Part shown: one piece after another, positions 51,901 to 62,051 of the stretch | Layout: every line of letters starts with the position of its first letter | Position numbering within the stretch: position 1 is the stretch's first letter | Assembly: GCA_903877135.1 (NCBI GenBank) | Contig: CAIRCN010000010.1 | Location: 1-64,000 of the forward strand | DNA length: 64,000 nt | Origin: an uncultured Opitutia bacterium | GTDB lineage: Bacteria; Verrucomicrobiota; Verrucomicrobiia; Opitutales; Opitutaceae | Reading direction: 5' to 3' | Position numbers and translations under genes: made by a program | The notes under the pieces: generated by a model | Database searches by the model: none | Told to the model about the DNA's origin: nothing | Seen by the model: the letters and a program-made list of their open reading frames with translations, nothing else

Positions 51901-53574
51901 ATGAGTCAACTCATCGAGTGCGTCCCGAATTTCAGCGAAGGCCGCGATCCGGCGGTCATCCGGCAGATTACCGACGCGATCACTTCAGTCGAGGGCGTGA
52001 AGCTTCTCAACGTCGATCCCGGCAAGGCGACCAACCGCACCGTCGTGACCTTCGTCGGCGTGCCGGCCGCCGTCACCGAGGCCGCCTTCCGCGCCATCCG
52101 GAAGGCCGGCGTGCTCATCGACATGTCGCGCCACACCGGCGAACACCCCCGCATGGGCGCGGCAGACGTCTGCCCGCTGATTCCCATCGCCGGCCTCACG
52201 ATGGAGGAAACCGCCGCCTGCGCGCGGCAGCTCGCCGAACGCGTGGGCCGCGAGCTAAACCTGCCGGTATACCTCTACGAATACGCCCAGCCGAATCCGG
52301 CGCGTCGCAACCTCTCCGTCATCCGCGCCGGCGAATACGAGGGCCTAGCCAGGAAGATCCGCCAACCCGAGTGGACGCCCGACTACGGCCCCGCCGAGTT
52401 CGACGCCAGACGCGGTGCCACGGTCATCGGCGCGCGCGATTTCCTCGTCGCCTACAACGTCAACCTCAACACCACCTCCACCCGCCGCGCCAACGCCGTG
52501 GCCTTCGACGTGCGCGAGGCCGGCCGGCCGCAGAAGGACGCCGCGGGCAAACCCGCGAAGGACGCCAACGGCAACCCGGTCAACATCCCCGGAAACCTGA
52601 AATCCGTGAAGGCCATTGGCTGGTTCATCCCTGAATACGGCGTCGCCCAGGTCTCCATCAATCTCACCAATCTTGCCGTGACGCCGGTGCATGTGGCGTT
52701 CGACGAGGTGTGCCGCGCCGCCGGCGTCCGCGGCTTGCGCGTGACGGGTTCCGAACTCGTCGGCCTCGTGCCGCTCCAGTCGTTGCTCGACGCGGGCCGT
52801 TATTTCCTGCGCAAGCAGCAACGCTCCGTCGGCGTGTCCGAGGCAGAGTTGATCAAGATCGCCGTCCGCTCGCTCGGGCTCAACGACCTCGCGCCGTTCA
52901 AGCCGGAGGAGCGCGTGATCGAATACTTGCTGCGCGACACCGTCCGGGGCAGACTGGTGGCCATGGACCTCAAGGCCTTCGCGGACGAGACGGCGAGCGA
53001 AAGTCCGGCGCCCGGCGGAGGCTCGATCGCCGCTTACGTCGGCGCGCTCGGCGCGTCGCTCGGCACGATGGTGGCCAATCTCTCCGCGCACAAATCCGGC
53101 TGGGACGCGCGCTGGGAGGAGTTTTCCCGCTGGGCCGAGCAGGGCCAGAAGCTCAAGGACGAACTCCTCGCGCTCGTGGACGAGGACACCGCGGCGTTCA
53201 ACGCGATCATGGCGGCGTTCGGTCTGCCCAAGGGCACCGCCACCGAGAAGTCCGCGCGCACCGCCGCGATCCAAGCCGCCACCAAGCAGGCCGCCGAAGT
53301 GCCGTTCCGCGTCATGCAGCTTTGCACCGACACCCTGCCGCTCGCCCTCGCCATGGCGGAGCAGGGCAATCCCAACTCCATCTCCGACGCCGGCGTGGGG
53401 GCGCTCTGCGCGCGCGCCGCGGTGCAGGGCGCCTACCTCAACGTGCGCATCAACGCCAAGGGCCTCGCCGACCGGGCCCTCGCCGCGAAGATCGTCAGTG
53501 ACGGCGCGGCGCTTGAGCAACGTGCGCTCGCGCTCGAGCAGCAGGTGCTGGCGGCGGTCAACGCCGCGCTGTGA
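51901..53574 (+). CDS. ftcD: Bifunctional formiminotransferase-cyclodeaminase
   Basis: A 557-residue fusion. The N-terminal formiminotransferase (LIECVPNFSEGRDP, HTGEHPRMGAADVCPLIP, NVNLNTTS) moves the formimino group of formiminoglutamate to THF. The C-terminal cyclodeaminase (about residue 360 on: PAPGGGSIAAYVGALGASL) releases ammonia to give methenyl-THF. A short insertion (KDAAGKPAKDANGNPVN) in the first domain occurs in several bacterial homologues. It faces the hutHUI genes with 10 bases between stops, so histidine carbon enters the folate pool. The start ATG at 51901 is the only sensible one. Confidence 0.95.
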   Translation: MSQLIECVPNFSEGRDPAVIRQITDAITSVEGVKLLNVDPGKATNRTVVTFVGVPAAVTEAAFRAIRKAGVLIDMSRHTGEHPRMGAADVCPLIPIAGLTMEETAACARQLAERVGRELNLPVYLYEYAQPNPARRNLSVIRAGEYEGLARKIRQPEWTPDYGPAEFDARRGATVIGARDFLVAYNVNLNTTSTRRANAVAFDVREAGRPQKDAAGKPAKDANGNPVNIPGNLKSVKAIGWFIPEYGVAQVSINLTNLAVTPVHVAFDEVCRAAGVRGLRVTGSELVGLVPLQSLLDAGRYFLRKQQRSVGVSEAELIKIAVRSLGLNDLAPFKPEERVIEYLLRDTVRGRLVAMDLKAFADETASESPAPGGGSIAAYVGALGASLGTMVANLSAHKSGWDARWEEFSRWAEQGQKLKDELLALVDEDTAAFNAIMAAFGLPKGTATEKSARTAAIQAATKQAAEVPFRVMQLCTDTLPLALAMAEQGNPNSISDAGVGALCARAAVQGAYLNVRINAKGLADRALAAKIVSDGAALEQRALALEQQVLAAVNAAL

Positions 53575-53584
53575 GCGTCTTCGG

Positions 53585-54796
53585 CTACGCCACCCGCGCG
53601 CCGTTGCAGATGACGAGATCGACCGGGTTGCCGCCGAGTTCGTAGGCGAGCTGCCGCTCGTCCTTGTGGCGCAGCAGAATCAAATCGGCGCGCTGGCCGG
53701 CGGCGATGGTGCCGCGGTCGGTGAGGCCGAGGACAAGGGCGGCGTTGACCGTCGCGGCGACGATGGCCTCGGCCGGCGTGAGCCCGCAGCAGCGGACGCC
53801 GAGCGCGAGGACAAACGGCATCGAATGCGAGGGCGCGGTGCCGGGATTGCAGTTCGTCGCCAGCGCGACGGCGCCGCCCGCGTCCACCAGCCGCCGCGCG
53901 CGTGCGAAGCGCCGGTTGGTTTCAAAACCGCTCACCGGCAGCACCACGCCGACGGTGTGGCTTTCGGCGAGCGCGGCGAGGTCGGCGTTGGAGGCGGCCT
54001 CGAGGTGGTCCACGCTGACCGCGTGCAGCCGCAGCGCCTCGGGAATCATGCCGAGCGAGCTGAACTGGTCGGTATGCACCCGCATCGGGAGCCCGTGCTT
54101 GCGCGACCGCTCGAACAGCCGCACGCAGGCCTCCACCGGCCACGCCTCGCGTTCGCAATAAGCGTCTACCGCGATGCCAGGAAACTCGTGCCACACCGCG
54201 GGCAGCATTTCGCGCACGACCATCCGCGTGTAGTCCTCCACCTCGCCCTCGATCGCGTGCCCGAGCAGCGCCGTGGGCACGACCGTGCCCGACCATTCGT
54301 GCGCCGCACGCAGGATGGCGTGCAGCATTTTCAACTCGGCCTCGACGGTGAGCCCGTAACCGCTCTTAACCTCGACGGTCGTCGTGCCGCTGCGCAGCAT
54401 CAGGTCAAGCCGCTCCCGCAGGGCCGAGGCGAGCTGCTTGCGCGTCGCCTCGCGCACGGCCCGCACTGTCGCATGGATACCGCCGCCGCGCTTGAGAATC
54501 TGCAGATACGGCGTGCCGCCAATGATCTCCTCCCACTCGCCAATGCGTTCGCCCGCCCAGCAGGCGTGGGTGTGGCAGTCGACAAAACCCGGCATGAGCA
54601 CACGGCCGCCGGCGTCGATCACCTCGGCGTCGGCCGGGGCGTCGACTTTCGGGCCGACCGCGGCGATCTTGCCGGCCGCGACGAGCACCTCGCCCTGCGG
54701 GATGAGGCCGAGTTCGCGAAGCTGCTTGCCGTGGCGCGCGCCGGCGGGCCCGGCCAGCGTGAGGATGCGGGCGTTGCGGATAAGGAGGGAGGGCAT
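53585..54796 (-). CDS. hutI: Imidazolonepropionase
   Basis: A 403-residue amidohydrolase that opens imidazolonepropionate to formiminoglutamate, the third histidine-degradation step. Metal ligands are HTHACWAG (early), VHTDQFSSLG and VDHLEAAS, with the late NCNPGTAPSHSMPF loop typical of HutI. The ATG at 54796 follows a GGTGA Shine-Dalgarno-like sequence at good spacing; an ATG at 54808 (MVNGMPS) would overlap the hutU stop by 7 bases. Its substrate comes from HutU encoded upstream and its product goes to FtcD. Confidence 0.94.
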   Translation of the reverse strand: MPSLLIRNARILTLAGPAGARHGKQLRELGLIPQGEVLVAAGKIAAVGPKVDAPADAEVIDAGGRVLMPGFVDCHTHACWAGERIGEWEEIIGGTPYLQILKRGGGIHATVRAVREATRKQLASALRERLDLMLRSGTTTVEVKSGYGLTVEAELKMLHAILRAAHEWSGTVVPTALLGHAIEGEVEDYTRMVVREMLPAVWHEFPGIAVDAYCEREAWPVEACVRLFERSRKHGLPMRVHTDQFSSLGMIPEALRLHAVSVDHLEAASNADLAALAESHTVGVVLPVSGFETNRRFARARRLVDAGGAVALATNCNPGTAPSHSMPFVLALGVRCCGLTPAEAIVAATVNAALVLGLTDRGTIAAGQRADLILLRHKDERQLAYELGGNPVDLVICNGARVA

Positions 54797-54801
54797 GCCG
54801 T

Positions 54802-56466
54802 TCACCATGTCTTCATGGGCACTGGCACGGCAAGACGCTCCGCGCAATCCTGCGCAAGTTCGTAACCGGCGTCGGCGTGGCGGAAGACTCCCATCATGGG
54901 ATCGTTCGTCAGCACCCGCTCCAGTCGCCGCGCCGCCTCGGGCGTGCCGTCGGCCACGATCACCTGCCCGGCGTGCTGCGAAAAACCGATGCCCACGCCG
55001 CCGCCGTGGTGAAAGCTCACCCACGCCGCGCCGCTGGCGACGTTGACCATGGCGTTGAGCAGCGCCCAATCGCTGATCGCGTCGGAGCCGTCCCTCATCG
55101 CTTCGGTTTCACGGTTTGGGCTGGCCACGGAGCCGCAATCGAGATGGTCGCGACCGATGACGATCGGCGCCTGCACGCGGCCTTCGGCGACCATCTGGTT
55201 GAAGAGCAGACCGGCGCGGTGCCGCTCGCCGAGGCCGAACCAGCAGATGCGCGCGGGCAGCCCCTGGAACGCCACGCGCTCACCGGCCAGCTTGAGCCAG
55301 CGGTGGAGCGATTCGTCCGCCGGAAACAGCTCCATGAGCGCGCGGTCGGTCGCGAAAATGTCCGCAGGATCGCCCGAGAGTGCGACCCAGCGAAAGGGCC
55401 CGCGGCCGACGCAGAACTGCGGCCGGATGTAGGCCGGCACAAAACCGGGAAAATCAAACGCGCGTTTCACGCCCTGATCGAGCGCGCGCTGGCGAAGGTT
55501 GTTGCCGTAGTCGAACGTCGCCGCCCCGCGCTTCTGCAGCGCGAGCATCGCCCGCACATGCCGCGCCATCGTGGCGAGTGAGAGCTTCTGGTATTTGTTC
55601 GGGTCCTTCCGCCGCATTGCCGACGCCTCCCGAAGCGTGAGATCAACCGGCACATAGCCGACGAGCGGGTCGTGCGCGCTCGTCTGGTCCGTGAGCGCGT
55701 CGACGCGGACCTTACGGGCGAGCAGCCGCTCGAGCAGATCGACGGCGTTAGCGACGACGCCGACGCTGCGCGCCTGTTTCTCGGCGGCGCCGCGGACCGC
55801 GCGGTCGATGGCGGCGTCGAGGTTGGGCGCGATCTCGTCGAGGTAACGATCGTGAACGCGTTTCGCGAGGCGGCTGCGGTCCACGTCGGCGATCAGGCAC
55901 ACGCCACCGGCCATCGTGATCGCGAGCGGCTGAGCGCCGCCCATACCGCCACACCCCGCCGTGACGCAGAGGCGACCCGCGAGCGTGCCGCCGAAATGCT
56001 GGCGGCCGACCTCGGCGAAGGTCTCGTAGGTGCCCTGCAGGATCCCCTGCGTGCCGATGTAGATCCACGAACCGGCGGTCATCTGGCCGAACATGATCAG
56101 GCCGCGTTTTTCCAAGTCGTCGAAATTCGCCTGTGTGGCCCAGTGCGGCACGAGGTTGGAGTTGGCGATGAGCACGCGCGGTGCGTCGGCGTGCGTGCAG
56201 ACGACGCCGACCGGCTTGCCCGATTGCACGAGGAGCGTCTCGTCCGGCGCGAGTTTCTTGAGCGAGGCGACGATGGCGTGAAACGCGGGCCAGTTGCGCG
56301 CCGCCTTGCCGCGGCCGCCGTAGACAACGAGGTCGGCGGGGCGCTCGGCGACCTCGGGGTCGAGGTTGTTCATCAGCATCCGCATCGCGGCCTCGGCGGC
56401 CCACGTGGAGCAGGTGCGCTGGTTGCCGCGGGGTGCGCGGACGATCGGGGCGGCGGCGGGTTTCAT
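54802..56466 (-). CDS. hutU: Urocanate hydratase
   Basis: A 554-residue urocanase, full length, which hydrates urocanate to imidazolonepropionate using bound NAD. Conserved blocks are [73 protein letters not shown] (with the conserved Cys) and [17 protein letters not shown]. It lies 11 bases after hutH and its stop overlaps or abuts the hutI start, giving a tight hutH-hutU-hutI operon on the minus strand. Confidence 0.96.
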   Translation of the reverse strand: MKPAAAPIVRAPRGNQRTCSTWAAEAAMRMLMNNLDPEVAERPADLVVYGGRGKAARNWPAFHAIVASLKKLAPDETLLVQSGKPVGVVCTHADAPRVLIANSNLVPHWATQANFDDLEKRGLIMFGQMTAGSWIYIGTQGILQGTYETFAEVGRQHFGGTLAGRLCVTAGCGGMGGAQPLAITMAGGVCLIADVDRSRLAKRVHDRYLDEIAPNLDAAIDRAVRGAAEKQARSVGVVANAVDLLERLLARKVRVDALTDQTSAHDPLVGYVPVDLTLREASAMRRKDPNKYQKLSLATMARHVRAMLALQKRGAATFDYGNNLRQRALDQGVKRAFDFPGFVPAYIRPQFCVGRGPFRWVALSGDPADIFATDRALMELFPADESLHRWLKLAGERVAFQGLPARICWFGLGERHRAGLLFNQMVAEGRVQAPIVIGRDHLDCGSVASPNRETEAMRDGSDAISDWALLNAMVNVASGAAWVSFHHGGGVGIGFSQHAGQVIVADGTPEAARRLERVLTNDPMMGVFRHADAGYELAQDCAERLAVPVPMKTW

Positions 56467-56477
56467 GGGCCGGCGCG

Positions 56478-58025
56478 TCAGCGGAGCGGGCCGCAGGCAT
56501 CCTCGGCGGCCTCGACCGGCGCGCCGCTGCGCACGAGGTTGAGCGCGGTCTGGATGTCGTTGTGGAAGAGCCGGTCGGCCTCGGCGAAGGCCACATGCCG
56601 CCGCACCTCGGCGTGCGCCGCCTCGATGGCGCGGCCGGCCTTGAGCGGATGGATGAAATCGAGCGCCTGCGCCGCGCTCATCAGCTCGATGGCGAGGACC
56701 GTCTCGGTGTTGGTGACGACTTCGAGCAGCTTCGTCGCGGCGATCGCGCCCATCGACACGTGGTCCTCTTGGCCGAGCGAACTCGGAATCGAGTCAACCG
56801 AGGCGGGGTGCGCGAAAATCTTGTTCTCCGAGACGAGCGCGGCCGCGGCGTATTGCGGGAGCATGAACCCGCTGTTCAGGCCAGTGTCGCTCATCAGCAG
56901 TTTCGGCAGCTTCTTCTCGCCCATCGTGTCGCCGCCGAGGAGCAGGTAGAGCCGGCGCTCGGAGATCGACGCCAGCTCGGCCGTGGCGATGGCGAGGTAG
57001 TCGAGCGCGAACGCGAGGGGCTCGCCGTGGAAGTTGCCGCCGCTGACGACGTCGCCGTTCGGAAACACGAGGGGGTTGTCGGTCGCGGAGTTGATCTCCG
57101 TCTCGACCGTGGCGCGCGCGTGGCGGACGGCGTCGCGGACGGCGCCGTGCACCTGCGGCACGCAGCGCAGCGAGTAGGGATCCTGCACCTTGCCGCAGTT
57201 GATGTGAGACGGCAGGATCTCCGAGTCGGCGAGCAGACGGCGGACGTTCTCCGCGGTCTCGATCTGGCCCGGGTGCGGCCGGGCGGCATGGATGCGGGCG
57301 TCGAACGGCGTGGCGCTGCCGCGCATGGCCTCGAGCGTCATCGCCGCAGTGAGGTCGGCGGTTTTGAGCAAGTCTTCGATACGCAGCAGCGCATGGACCG
57401 CGTGCGCCGCCATGAACTGCGTGCCGTTGATGAGCGCGAGACCCTCCTTCGACTTCAGCCGCAGTGGCGCGAGGCCCATCGACGCGAGGGCGGCGGCGGC
57501 CGGCGCCTTGCGGCCGTCGGGCATCCAAACCTCACCGAGGCCGAGCAACCCGAGCGTGAGGTGCGCGAGCGGGGCCAGGTCGCCCGAGGCGCCGAGCGAG
57601 CCTTTGGCGCAAACAACCGGGCTGATGCCGGCGTTGTGAAAATGCAGCAGATATTCGATCAGCACCGGCCGCACGCCGGAGAGACCGATGGCGAGGGCGT
57701 TGACCTTCAGGAGCAGCATGAGCTGCACGATCTGCGGCTCGATTTCTCGGCCGACGCCGACGGCGTGGCTGAGGATCAGATTTTCTTGGAGTTTCTCGAT
57801 GTCGGCCGGCGCAATCCGGGTGTGCGCCAGCGCGCCGAAGCCCGTGTTGATCCCATAGTAGGAGTGTTCGCCGGCTTGGAGGCGATCAACGATGGCGCGC
57901 GTGGCAGTGACCCTGGCGTTGGCCTCGGCCGTGAGTCCGAGCCAAGCCTTCGTCTTCACGAGATCGCGGATGATCGCGAGGCGCAGACCTTCACCGCTAA
58001 GCAGATGGGTAGGAACAGCAGTCAT
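56478..58025 (-). CDS. hutH: Histidine ammonia-lyase
   Basis: A 515-residue member of the MIO ammonia-lyases; it deaminates L-histidine to trans-urocanate. The MIO cofactor forms from A146-S147-G148 in [14 protein letters not shown]. Other family blocks are [13 protein letters not shown] and the Tyr/Phe and active-site residues around [15 protein letters not shown] and [10 protein letters not shown] use the ATG at 58025 (MTAVPTHL). It is the first gene of hutHUI and diverges from hemN across 173 bases. No hutC or hutG is in the window; FtcD replaces the HutF/HutG branch. Confidence 0.95.
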   Translation of the reverse strand: MTAVPTHLLSGEGLRLAIIRDLVKTKAWLGLTAEANARVTATRAIVDRLQAGEHSYYGINTGFGALAHTRIAPADIEKLQENLILSHAVGVGREIEPQIVQLMLLLKVNALAIGLSGVRPVLIEYLLHFHNAGISPVVCAKGSLGASGDLAPLAHLTLGLLGLGEVWMPDGRKAPAAAALASMGLAPLRLKSKEGLALINGTQFMAAHAVHALLRIEDLLKTADLTAAMTLEAMRGSATPFDARIHAARPHPGQIETAENVRRLLADSEILPSHINCGKVQDPYSLRCVPQVHGAVRDAVRHARATVETEINSATDNPLVFPNGDVVSGGNFHGEPLAFALDYLAIATAELASISERRLYLLLGGDTMGEKKLPKLLMSDTGLNSGFMLPQYAAAALVSENKIFAHPASVDSIPSSLGQEDHVSMGAIAATKLLEVVTNTETVLAIELMSAAQALDFIHPLKAGRAIEAAHAEVRRHVAFAEADRLFHNDIQTALNLVRSGAPVEAAEDACGPLR

Positions 58026-58198
58026 ACCGGGAGAGACTTGCCACACTGACCGCTACAATGGGCTTGGGCAAGCACCCGCCAGCCCACCACGCGGGTTTGA
58101 CCCGAACGGGTGAATCCGTCTGCGCCAAAAATCGCCCCGTTTTAGGCAATCCTTGCGCAGCGAGCCATTCGTGCGTATGTCATCTTGTGTCGCCCACC

Positions 58199-59620
58199 AT
58201 GATTTTGCCCTCCGATAACTCCGCCACTTCGCCGTCTCCGCCGGCTGACGCCGCGTCGCTGGACCTTGACCTCATCCGCAAATACGCGATTCCGGGCCCG
58301 CGCTACACTTCCTATCCGCCCGCAACCCAGTTCACCACGGATTTGTTAAAACTTAAGCTCGAGGAGGCCATCGCGGCGGACAACCAACCCGGCGGCGGGC
58401 CGATCTCGCTCTATTTTCATCTGCCGTTCTGCGAGACACGTTGCTGGTATTGCGGTTGCACCACTATCATCACCCGTAGGCGTGAAGCCGCAACTGAATA
58501 TATCGACGATCTCATCCGCGAGGTGCAGCTCACCGCCACGTTGATGGACCGCAAGCGGCCAGTCACGCAAATCCACTTCGGCGGAGGCACGCCAACTTTT
58601 TTTCCGCCCGACGAGTTACGCCGACTGGGGACATTGATCAACGAGACCTTCAACGTCGCCCCCACCTGCGAATTTAGCGTTGAGATCGACCCACGCCGGC
58701 TCGTGGAGGATCACGTCGTTGCGCTGCGCGAGATCGGCGCTACCCGCGCCTCGCTCGGCGTGCAGGACACCGATTCCAAGGTCCAACTCGCCGTTCACCG
58801 CTGGCAGCCGCAAAACCTCAATCAGCGCTCCACCGCCTGGCTGCGGCAACATGGTTTCAAGTCAATCAACGTCGACCTCATCTACGGACTCCCGCTCCAG
58901 ACTCCTGACAGTTTCTCCCGCACGATTGACGATGTGCTCACGCTGAATCCCGACCGGCTGTCGGTCTTCAGCTACGCCCATGTGCCGTGGATCAAGCCGG
59001 CGCAGCGCATTTTCGAAGACCGCGGCCAGCTCCCCACCCCAGAGGAAAAGCTCGCCATGTGCGACGTGGCGCACCGCCGCCTGAAAGTCGCCGGCTACGT
59101 CGACATCGGGCTCGACCACTTCGCCCGCCCCGACGACGAACTCGCCATCGCCCAGCGCGCCGGCACGCTGCACCGGAATTTCCAGGGCTACAGCACCAAC
59201 GCCGACGCTTCGCTTTACGGCTTCGGCATTTCGTCCATCTCTTCAACCCGCGATTCCTACCGGCAAAGTTTCAAGGACATCGTCGCCTGGCGCGCCGCCC
59301 TCGTCGCAGGTCAACTGCCCACCGAGCGCGGTCTGCGTTTGAGCGAGGAAGACATCCGCCGCCGCACGCTCATCATGCGCCTCATGTGCGACCGCGGCCT
59401 GAACTACGCCAACCTCTCGCGCGAACTCGGCGTCGATTTCGCGCAGACCTACGCCCGCGAAATCGCCTCTCTCGCCGACCTTGAGGCCGACGGCATCGTC
59501 CGGTGCCAGCCCTGCGGCATTGAGATCACCAGTCGGGGCGCGCCGCTGCTGCGCGTTGTCGCGATGCGGTTCGACCAATATCTCTCGACCGCCCCGAACC
59601 GACATTCCAAGACCATCTGA
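58199..59620 (+). CDS. hemN: Oxygen-independent coproporphyrinogen III oxidase
   Basis: A 473-residue radical SAM enzyme converting coproporphyrinogen III to protoporphyrinogen IX without oxygen. It has YTSYPPATQFT, the cluster motif HLPFCETRCWYCGCTTI (C-X3-C-X2-C plus the extra Cys of true HemN), FGGGTPTF, SVEIDPR and VDLIYGLPLQT. The C-terminal HemN domain contains SYGF-like ASLYGFGISS and an LSEEDIRRRTLIMRLMC region, so it is HemN rather than HemW. Start is the ATG at 58199 (MILPSDNS). Its stop overlaps the queD start by one base. Confidence 0.93.
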   Translation: MILPSDNSATSPSPPADAASLDLDLIRKYAIPGPRYTSYPPATQFTTDLLKLKLEEAIAADNQPGGGPISLYFHLPFCETRCWYCGCTTIITRRREAATEYIDDLIREVQLTATLMDRKRPVTQIHFGGGTPTFFPPDELRRLGTLINETFNVAPTCEFSVEIDPRRLVEDHVVALREIGATRASLGVQDTDSKVQLAVHRWQPQNLNQRSTAWLRQHGFKSINVDLIYGLPLQTPDSFSRTIDDVLTLNPDRLSVFSYAHVPWIKPAQRIFEDRGQLPTPEEKLAMCDVAHRRLKVAGYVDIGLDHFARPDDELAIAQRAGTLHRNFQGYSTNADASLYGFGISSISSTRDSYRQSFKDIVAWRAALVAGQLPTERGLRLSEEDIRRRTLIMRLMCDRGLNYANLSRELGVDFAQTYAREIASLADLEADGIVRCQPCGIEITSRGAPLLRVVAMRFDQYLSTAPNRHSKTI

Positions 59621-60069
59621 TGCCGTTTCGCATTGCCAAAACTTTTACCGTTGAGAGCGGCCACCTGCTCACGAAACACCCCGGCGCCTGCCGTTTCCCG
59701 CACGGCCACAGCCGCACCATCGAGGTTGTTCTCACCAGCAACACGCTCGACGCCCGCGACATGGTCTGCGACTTCAAGGCTGTGAAGTCCGCCGCCGAAA
59801 ACGCTGTGCAGCGCTTCGACCACACGTTCGCGATCAATACCGCCGACTCCCGCTGCGCAGAAATGCGCGCCGCCTATGGCGAACGCGTGGTTGCCCTGCC
59901 CGACACCGATCCGACCACCGAGGTGCTCGCCCGCGAGATTTTCCGCGACGTGCGCGCCCGACTGGCGGAGGTGCCCGCCGACCCGGATTTCCCCTTCGCC
60001 GCCGGCGTGCGCCTCGAGAAAGTGCGCGTTACAGAGACCGCCTCCAGCTGGGCCGAATACTGGGAGTAA
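59620..60069 (+). CDS. queD: 6-carboxy-tetrahydropterin synthase family protein
   Basis: A 149-residue protein of the QueD/PTPS family. Zinc ligands are H15 in FTVESGHLL and the two His of CRFPHGHSR; the catalytic Cys is in CRFPHGH, DFKAVK and FDHTFAIN are conserved, and the pterin-binding Glu is in VRVTETASSWAEY. QueD acts early in queuosine and 7-deazapurine synthesis. No other queuosine gene is near. It overlaps hemN by one base (TGATG), so they are coupled, and is followed by sufU after 76 bases. A pterin-related role is possible instead. Confidence 0.9.
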   Translation: MPFRIAKTFTVESGHLLTKHPGACRFPHGHSRTIEVVLTSNTLDARDMVCDFKAVKSAAENAVQRFDHTFAINTADSRCAEMRAAYGERVVALPDTDPTTEVLAREIFRDVRARLAEVPADPDFPFAAGVRLEKVRVTETASSWAEYWE

Positions 60070-60145
60070 GCTGCCCGCCGGCGGCGCGACTCGCTCTCGC
60101 GAGTTGCCATTCGGCACGCCCCGGTCGACATTCGCGCCCGTCCTT

Positions 60146-60619
60146 ATGTCCGCCGACCTCACCGAGCTCTACCAACAGGTCATTCTCGACCACAACCGCC
60201 GCCCGCGCAACCGCGGCAAGCTGCCCACCGCCAACCGCGTCGCCCACGGCGACAACCCGAGCTGCGGCGACCAGTGCAGTGTCTTCCTGCGGCTCGATCC
60301 CGGCGCACCAGGGCAGCCCGACCGCATCGCCGAAATCTCCTTCGACGGGTCCGGCTGCGCTATTTCGCAAGCCAGTGCCTCGCTCATGACCACGCAGCTC
60401 AAGGGCAAGACCACCGCCGAGGCCGAGAAACTCTATAACGAATTCCACGCCATCGTGACCAGCGGCCACGCACCCGAGGAGATCAGCGATCTCGCCGCCT
60501 TCGCTGGCGTCCACGCGTTCCCCGCCCGCATCAAGTGCGCCACCCTCGGCTGGCACGCCGCTCTCAACGCGCTCAAAAACGACGCCGCCCCCGCGACGAC
60601 CGAGAGCCACACCGACTGA
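60146..60619 (+). CDS. sufU: SufU-type Fe-S assembly / sulfur-transfer protein
   Basis: A 157-residue SufU protein. The conserved residues are NPSCGDQC (Cys and Asp), GSGCAISQASASLM (second Cys) and ARIKCATLGWHA (third Cys), which bind zinc and accept sulfur from SufS. The insert before ARIKC typical of SufU over IscU is present. The start is the ATG at 60146 (MSADLTEL). It precedes sufS by 9 bases, the standard SufS-SufU partnership with the order reversed. SufBCD are not in the window. Confidence 0.94.
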   Translation: MSADLTELYQQVILDHNRRPRNRGKLPTANRVAHGDNPSCGDQCSVFLRLDPGAPGQPDRIAEISFDGSGCAISQASASLMTTQLKGKTTAEAEKLYNEFHAIVTSGHAPEEISDLAAFAGVHAFPARIKCATLGWHAALNALKNDAAPATTESHTD

Positions 60620-60628
60620 AGGCGCGCC

Positions 60629-61870
60629 GTGAGTGATCTCTGGAAAAACGTCCGCGTCGACTTCCCCATTCTCCACCAGCAGGTGAACGGCAAGCCCCTT
60701 GTCTACCTCGACAACGGCGCCACCTCCCAAAAACCCCGCGCTGTCATCGACGCTCTCGTCCGCTACTACGAGCGCGACAACAGCAACGTCCACCGCGGCC
60801 TCCACGCCCTCTCCATGCGCGCGACCGACGCCTATGAGGGCGCCCGTGCCCGCGTCGCCCGATTCATCAACGCCGCTGACCCGGCCGAGATCATCTTCAC
60901 CCGCGGCACCACCGATAGTATCAACCTCGTTGCCCGCAGCTGGGGCCACGCCCACCTGAAGCCCGGCGACGTCGTCCTCACGACCGAGATCGAGCACCAC
61001 TCCAACCTCGTCCCCTGGCAGCAGGCCGCCCGCGCCAGCGGCGCGACGCTCAAATGCGTGCCGGTCCTCGGTGCCGACGCCGAGGGCGGCCTCGACCTCG
61101 CCGCGCTCGACCAACTCCTCACGCCGCAGGTGAAGCTCTTCGCCTTCACCCACATTTCCAACACCCTCGGCACCATCAACCCCGTCGCCGAGTTCTGCCG
61201 CCGCGCCCGCGCCGTCGGCGCCGTCACCGTGATCGACGCCGCCCAGTCGGTCGGCCACGCGCCCTTCGACGTGCAGGCACTCGGCGCCGATTTTGTCGCC
61301 TTTTCCGGCCACAAGATGTGCGGCCCCACCGGCATCGGCGTCCTCTACGGCCGCCGCGCCCTCCTCGACCAGCTCGCCCCCGACGAGACCGGCGGCGGCA
61401 TGGTCGTCAACGTCACCTACGAAGCCGCCACCTGGAAACCCGCCCCCGAGCGCTTCGAGGCCGGCACGCCCAATGTCGCCGACGCCATCGCCCTCGGCGT
61501 CGCCTGCGACTACCTCGACGCCCTCAGCCGCGACCAGATCGCCGCCCACGACGCTGCGCTCGCCCAGCTCGCGATGGAAAAACTCTCCCTCCTCCCCGGC
61601 ATCCGCATCATCGGCCCGCGCGCCGGCGCCGCGCGCAGCGGCCTGGTGAGTTTCGCCTTCGAAGGCGTGCACGCGCACGACGTGGTGACGTTTGCCGACG
61701 AGGATGGCGTCGCGTTGCGCGGCGGCCACCACTGCAACCAGCCCTTGATGCGCAAGCTCGGCCTCACCAGCACCACCCGGGCGAGTTTTTACGTTTACAA
61801 CACCCCCGAGGAGATCGACGCCCTCGTCGCCAGCCTGCGCAAGATCCTGGAGTTCTTCGGAGTCGCGTAA
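60629..61870 (+). CDS. sufS: Cysteine desulfurase, SufS type
   Basis: A 413-residue PLP enzyme that takes sulfur from cysteine and hands it to SufU. It starts with a GTG (VSDLWKNVR). The core shows YLDNGATSQKP, NSNVHRGLHALS, TRGTTDSINLVA, EIEHHSNLVPWQ, AAQSVGHAP, the PLP lysine in FSGHKMCGPTGIGVLYG and the catalytic Cys in RGGHHCNQPL. It is group II (SufS/CsdA-like). It follows sufU directly and precedes the pyruvate:ferredoxin oxidoreductase gene by 181 bases, a sensible neighbour because that enzyme carries Fe-S clusters. Confidence 0.95.
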   Translation: MSDLWKNVRVDFPILHQQVNGKPLVYLDNGATSQKPRAVIDALVRYYERDNSNVHRGLHALSMRATDAYEGARARVARFINAADPAEIIFTRGTTDSINLVARSWGHAHLKPGDVVLTTEIEHHSNLVPWQQAARASGATLKCVPVLGADAEGGLDLAALDQLLTPQVKLFAFTHISNTLGTINPVAEFCRRARAVGAVTVIDAAQSVGHAPFDVQALGADFVAFSGHKMCGPTGIGVLYGRRALLDQLAPDETGGGMVVNVTYEAATWKPAPERFEAGTPNVADAIALGVACDYLDALSRDQIAAHDAALAQLAMEKLSLLPGIRIIGPRAGAARSGLVSFAFEGVHAHDVVTFADEDGVALRGGHHCNQPLMRKLGLTSTTRASFYVYNTPEEIDALVASLRKILEFFGVA

Positions 61871-62051
61871 CGGCTCTTCGCTCCGGCACTCCGCCGGCTA
61901 TAGCCCGCGCCGGTACCGTGAGAAGGACGCGCGAATAATAGCCCGACGCGCAAGTTCTGCGCGGCCTAAGGCAAGCGATGCGCAGCATTCTGAACCCTTC
62001 TTTGCGACAATGGAAGCGCTGCGGCTCTCTCGAACCGCCTGGCATCAAAAA

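Noticed and set aside
56433-58049. 538-codon frame opposite hutH
   Set aside because: HutH is complete with its MIO motif on the other strand.
60029-61732. 567-codon Gly/Val-rich frame opposite sufS and sufU
   Set aside because: Shadow; both Suf genes are complete and typical.
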